Positions 5,831 to 6,278 of a stretch of DNA of 6,278 bases are shown here, piece after piece. Numbering within the stretch: position 1 is the stretch's first letter; each line of letters starts with the position of its first letter. The position numbers and the translations under genes were made by a program. The DNA comes from Deltaproteobacteria bacterium (lineage in GTDB: Bacteria > Desulfobacterota_B > Binatia > UBA9968). The stretch lies in the NCBI GenBank assembly GCA_005879255.1, contig VBKY01000490.1, forward strand, positions 1 through 6,278, read 5' to 3'. The notes under the pieces were generated by a model. That model did not search any database, was not told where the DNA came from, and saw only the letters and a list, made by a program, of their open reading frames with translations.

Positions 5831-6278
5831 ATGAAAACTACCGCCACCTTGCGCCAAATATTGTCCGAACCGGGATGCACGATGTCCGTGTCTGCGCACG
5901 ATCCATTATTGGCAAAGCTTGTGCAGCAGGCCGGATTTCGATCGATCTCGATTTCGGGAAGCGCAGTCGCTGCGGCATACCTTGGCATGCCGGACATGGG
6001 TTTTCTGAATCTTAGTGACATGGTCGGCGTCGCCCGACGCATAGCGGCCGCCGTCGAGATCCCGGTGATGGTCGATGCTGATACCGGTTACGGCAACGCG
6101 ATGAGCGTAGTGAGGACCGTTCGTGAGTTGGAAGAGGCCGGTGTGGCGGGAATCATCATCGAAGATCAGATCGACTATAAGAAGTGCGGCATGATCGAGA
6201 CCGGACATCCTGTCATCGCTGCCGAAGAGCACGCCGCCAAGATCCGCGCGGCATGTCTTGCACGATCCGACCCGAACT
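5831..6278 (+). CDS. Isocitrate lyase/PEP mutase superfamily enzyme, 3' end beyond the window
   Basis: Only the first 149 codons are present; the reading frame is open to the window edge. The superfamily folds as a TIM barrel and makes or breaks C-C or P-C bonds of small alpha-keto or hydroxy acids using Mg. Visible marks: HDPLLAKLVQQAGF (23-36), the SISISGSAVAAAYLGMPDMG segment, the Mg-binding strand MVDADTGYGNA with Asp82 and Asp84, IIIEDQ with Glu111, and the KKCG loop (117-120), whose Cys is the catalytic acid of isocitrate and 2-methylisocitrate lyases. The KKCG loop favours a lyase over PEP mutase or phosphonopyruvate hydrolase. The short N terminus and overall pattern resemble 2-methylisocitrate lyase and the many members annotated as carboxyphosphonoenolpyruvate mutase or oxaloacetate decarboxylase, not the long isocitrate lyase AceA. 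Its exact substrate cannot be read from this fragment. It follows mtnC by 80 bases on the same strand, but has no known role in methionine salvage. Confidence 0.85.
   Translation, partial: MKTTATLRQILSEPGCTMSVSAHDPLLAKLVQQAGFRSISISGSAVAAAYLGMPDMGFLNLSDMVGVARRIAAAVEIPVMVDADTGYGNAMSVVRTVRELEEAGVAGIIIEDQIDYKKCGMIETGHPVIAAEEHAAKIRAACLARSDPN

Noticed and set aside
5743..6232. Two overlapping minus-strand open frames opposite the lyase-family gene
   Set aside because: The + strand carries unmistakable superfamily motifs (VDADTGYGN, KKCG) with a strong ribosome binding site; the minus frames show none.

Overview
The window reads as chromosomal DNA from a free-living, probably soil or sediment, proteobacterium or a related uncultured lineage. 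The basis is one degraded tripartite-tricarboxylate-type (TctC-like) solute receptor, a family greatly expanded in such organisms, together with an aerobic methionine salvage cluster and an isocitrate lyase/PEP mutase-family enzyme. No rRNA, tRNA, phage or transposase marker is present to fix the taxon, so this placement is inference. Every gene I can support is on the + strand.

Layout. 1-209: leader with no supportable gene. 210-1190: a periplasmic TctC-like receptor gene broken by a one-base frameshift near 331-333 and by a frame-changing internal deletion near 775-785. 1191-1414: short spacer with a weak hairpin. 1478-3229: an intact gene joining a cyclic-nucleotide-binding domain to a patatin-like phospholipase. 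3230-3776: a long, visibly more A/T-rich spacer with a run of abutting short palindromes and no gene. 3777-5750: a compact methionine salvage cluster mtnB-mtnD-mtnC, in which mtnD carries a frame change about 45-55 bases after its start. 5751-5830: spacer with CAGATT repeats, a hairpin and a strong ribosome binding site. 5831 to the window edge: the first 149 codons of an isocitrate lyase/PEP mutase superfamily enzyme.

How the genes work together. MtnB, MtnC and MtnD would act consecutively on methylthioribulose-1-phosphate: dehydration, enolisation plus dephosphorylation, then oxygenation to formate and the 2-keto precursor of methionine. The first steps of salvage (MtnN/MtnP, MtnK, MtnA) and the final transaminase are not in the window. 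The receptor relic, the phospholipase and the lyase-family enzyme have no evident functional link to salvage.

Three frame disruptions in two genes, next to three clean genes, mean either genuine gene decay or local assembly/sequencing error. The sequence alone cannot decide this, although the apparent loss of several codons at two of the sites is harder to explain by single-base read errors. I found no convincing undescribed system here.
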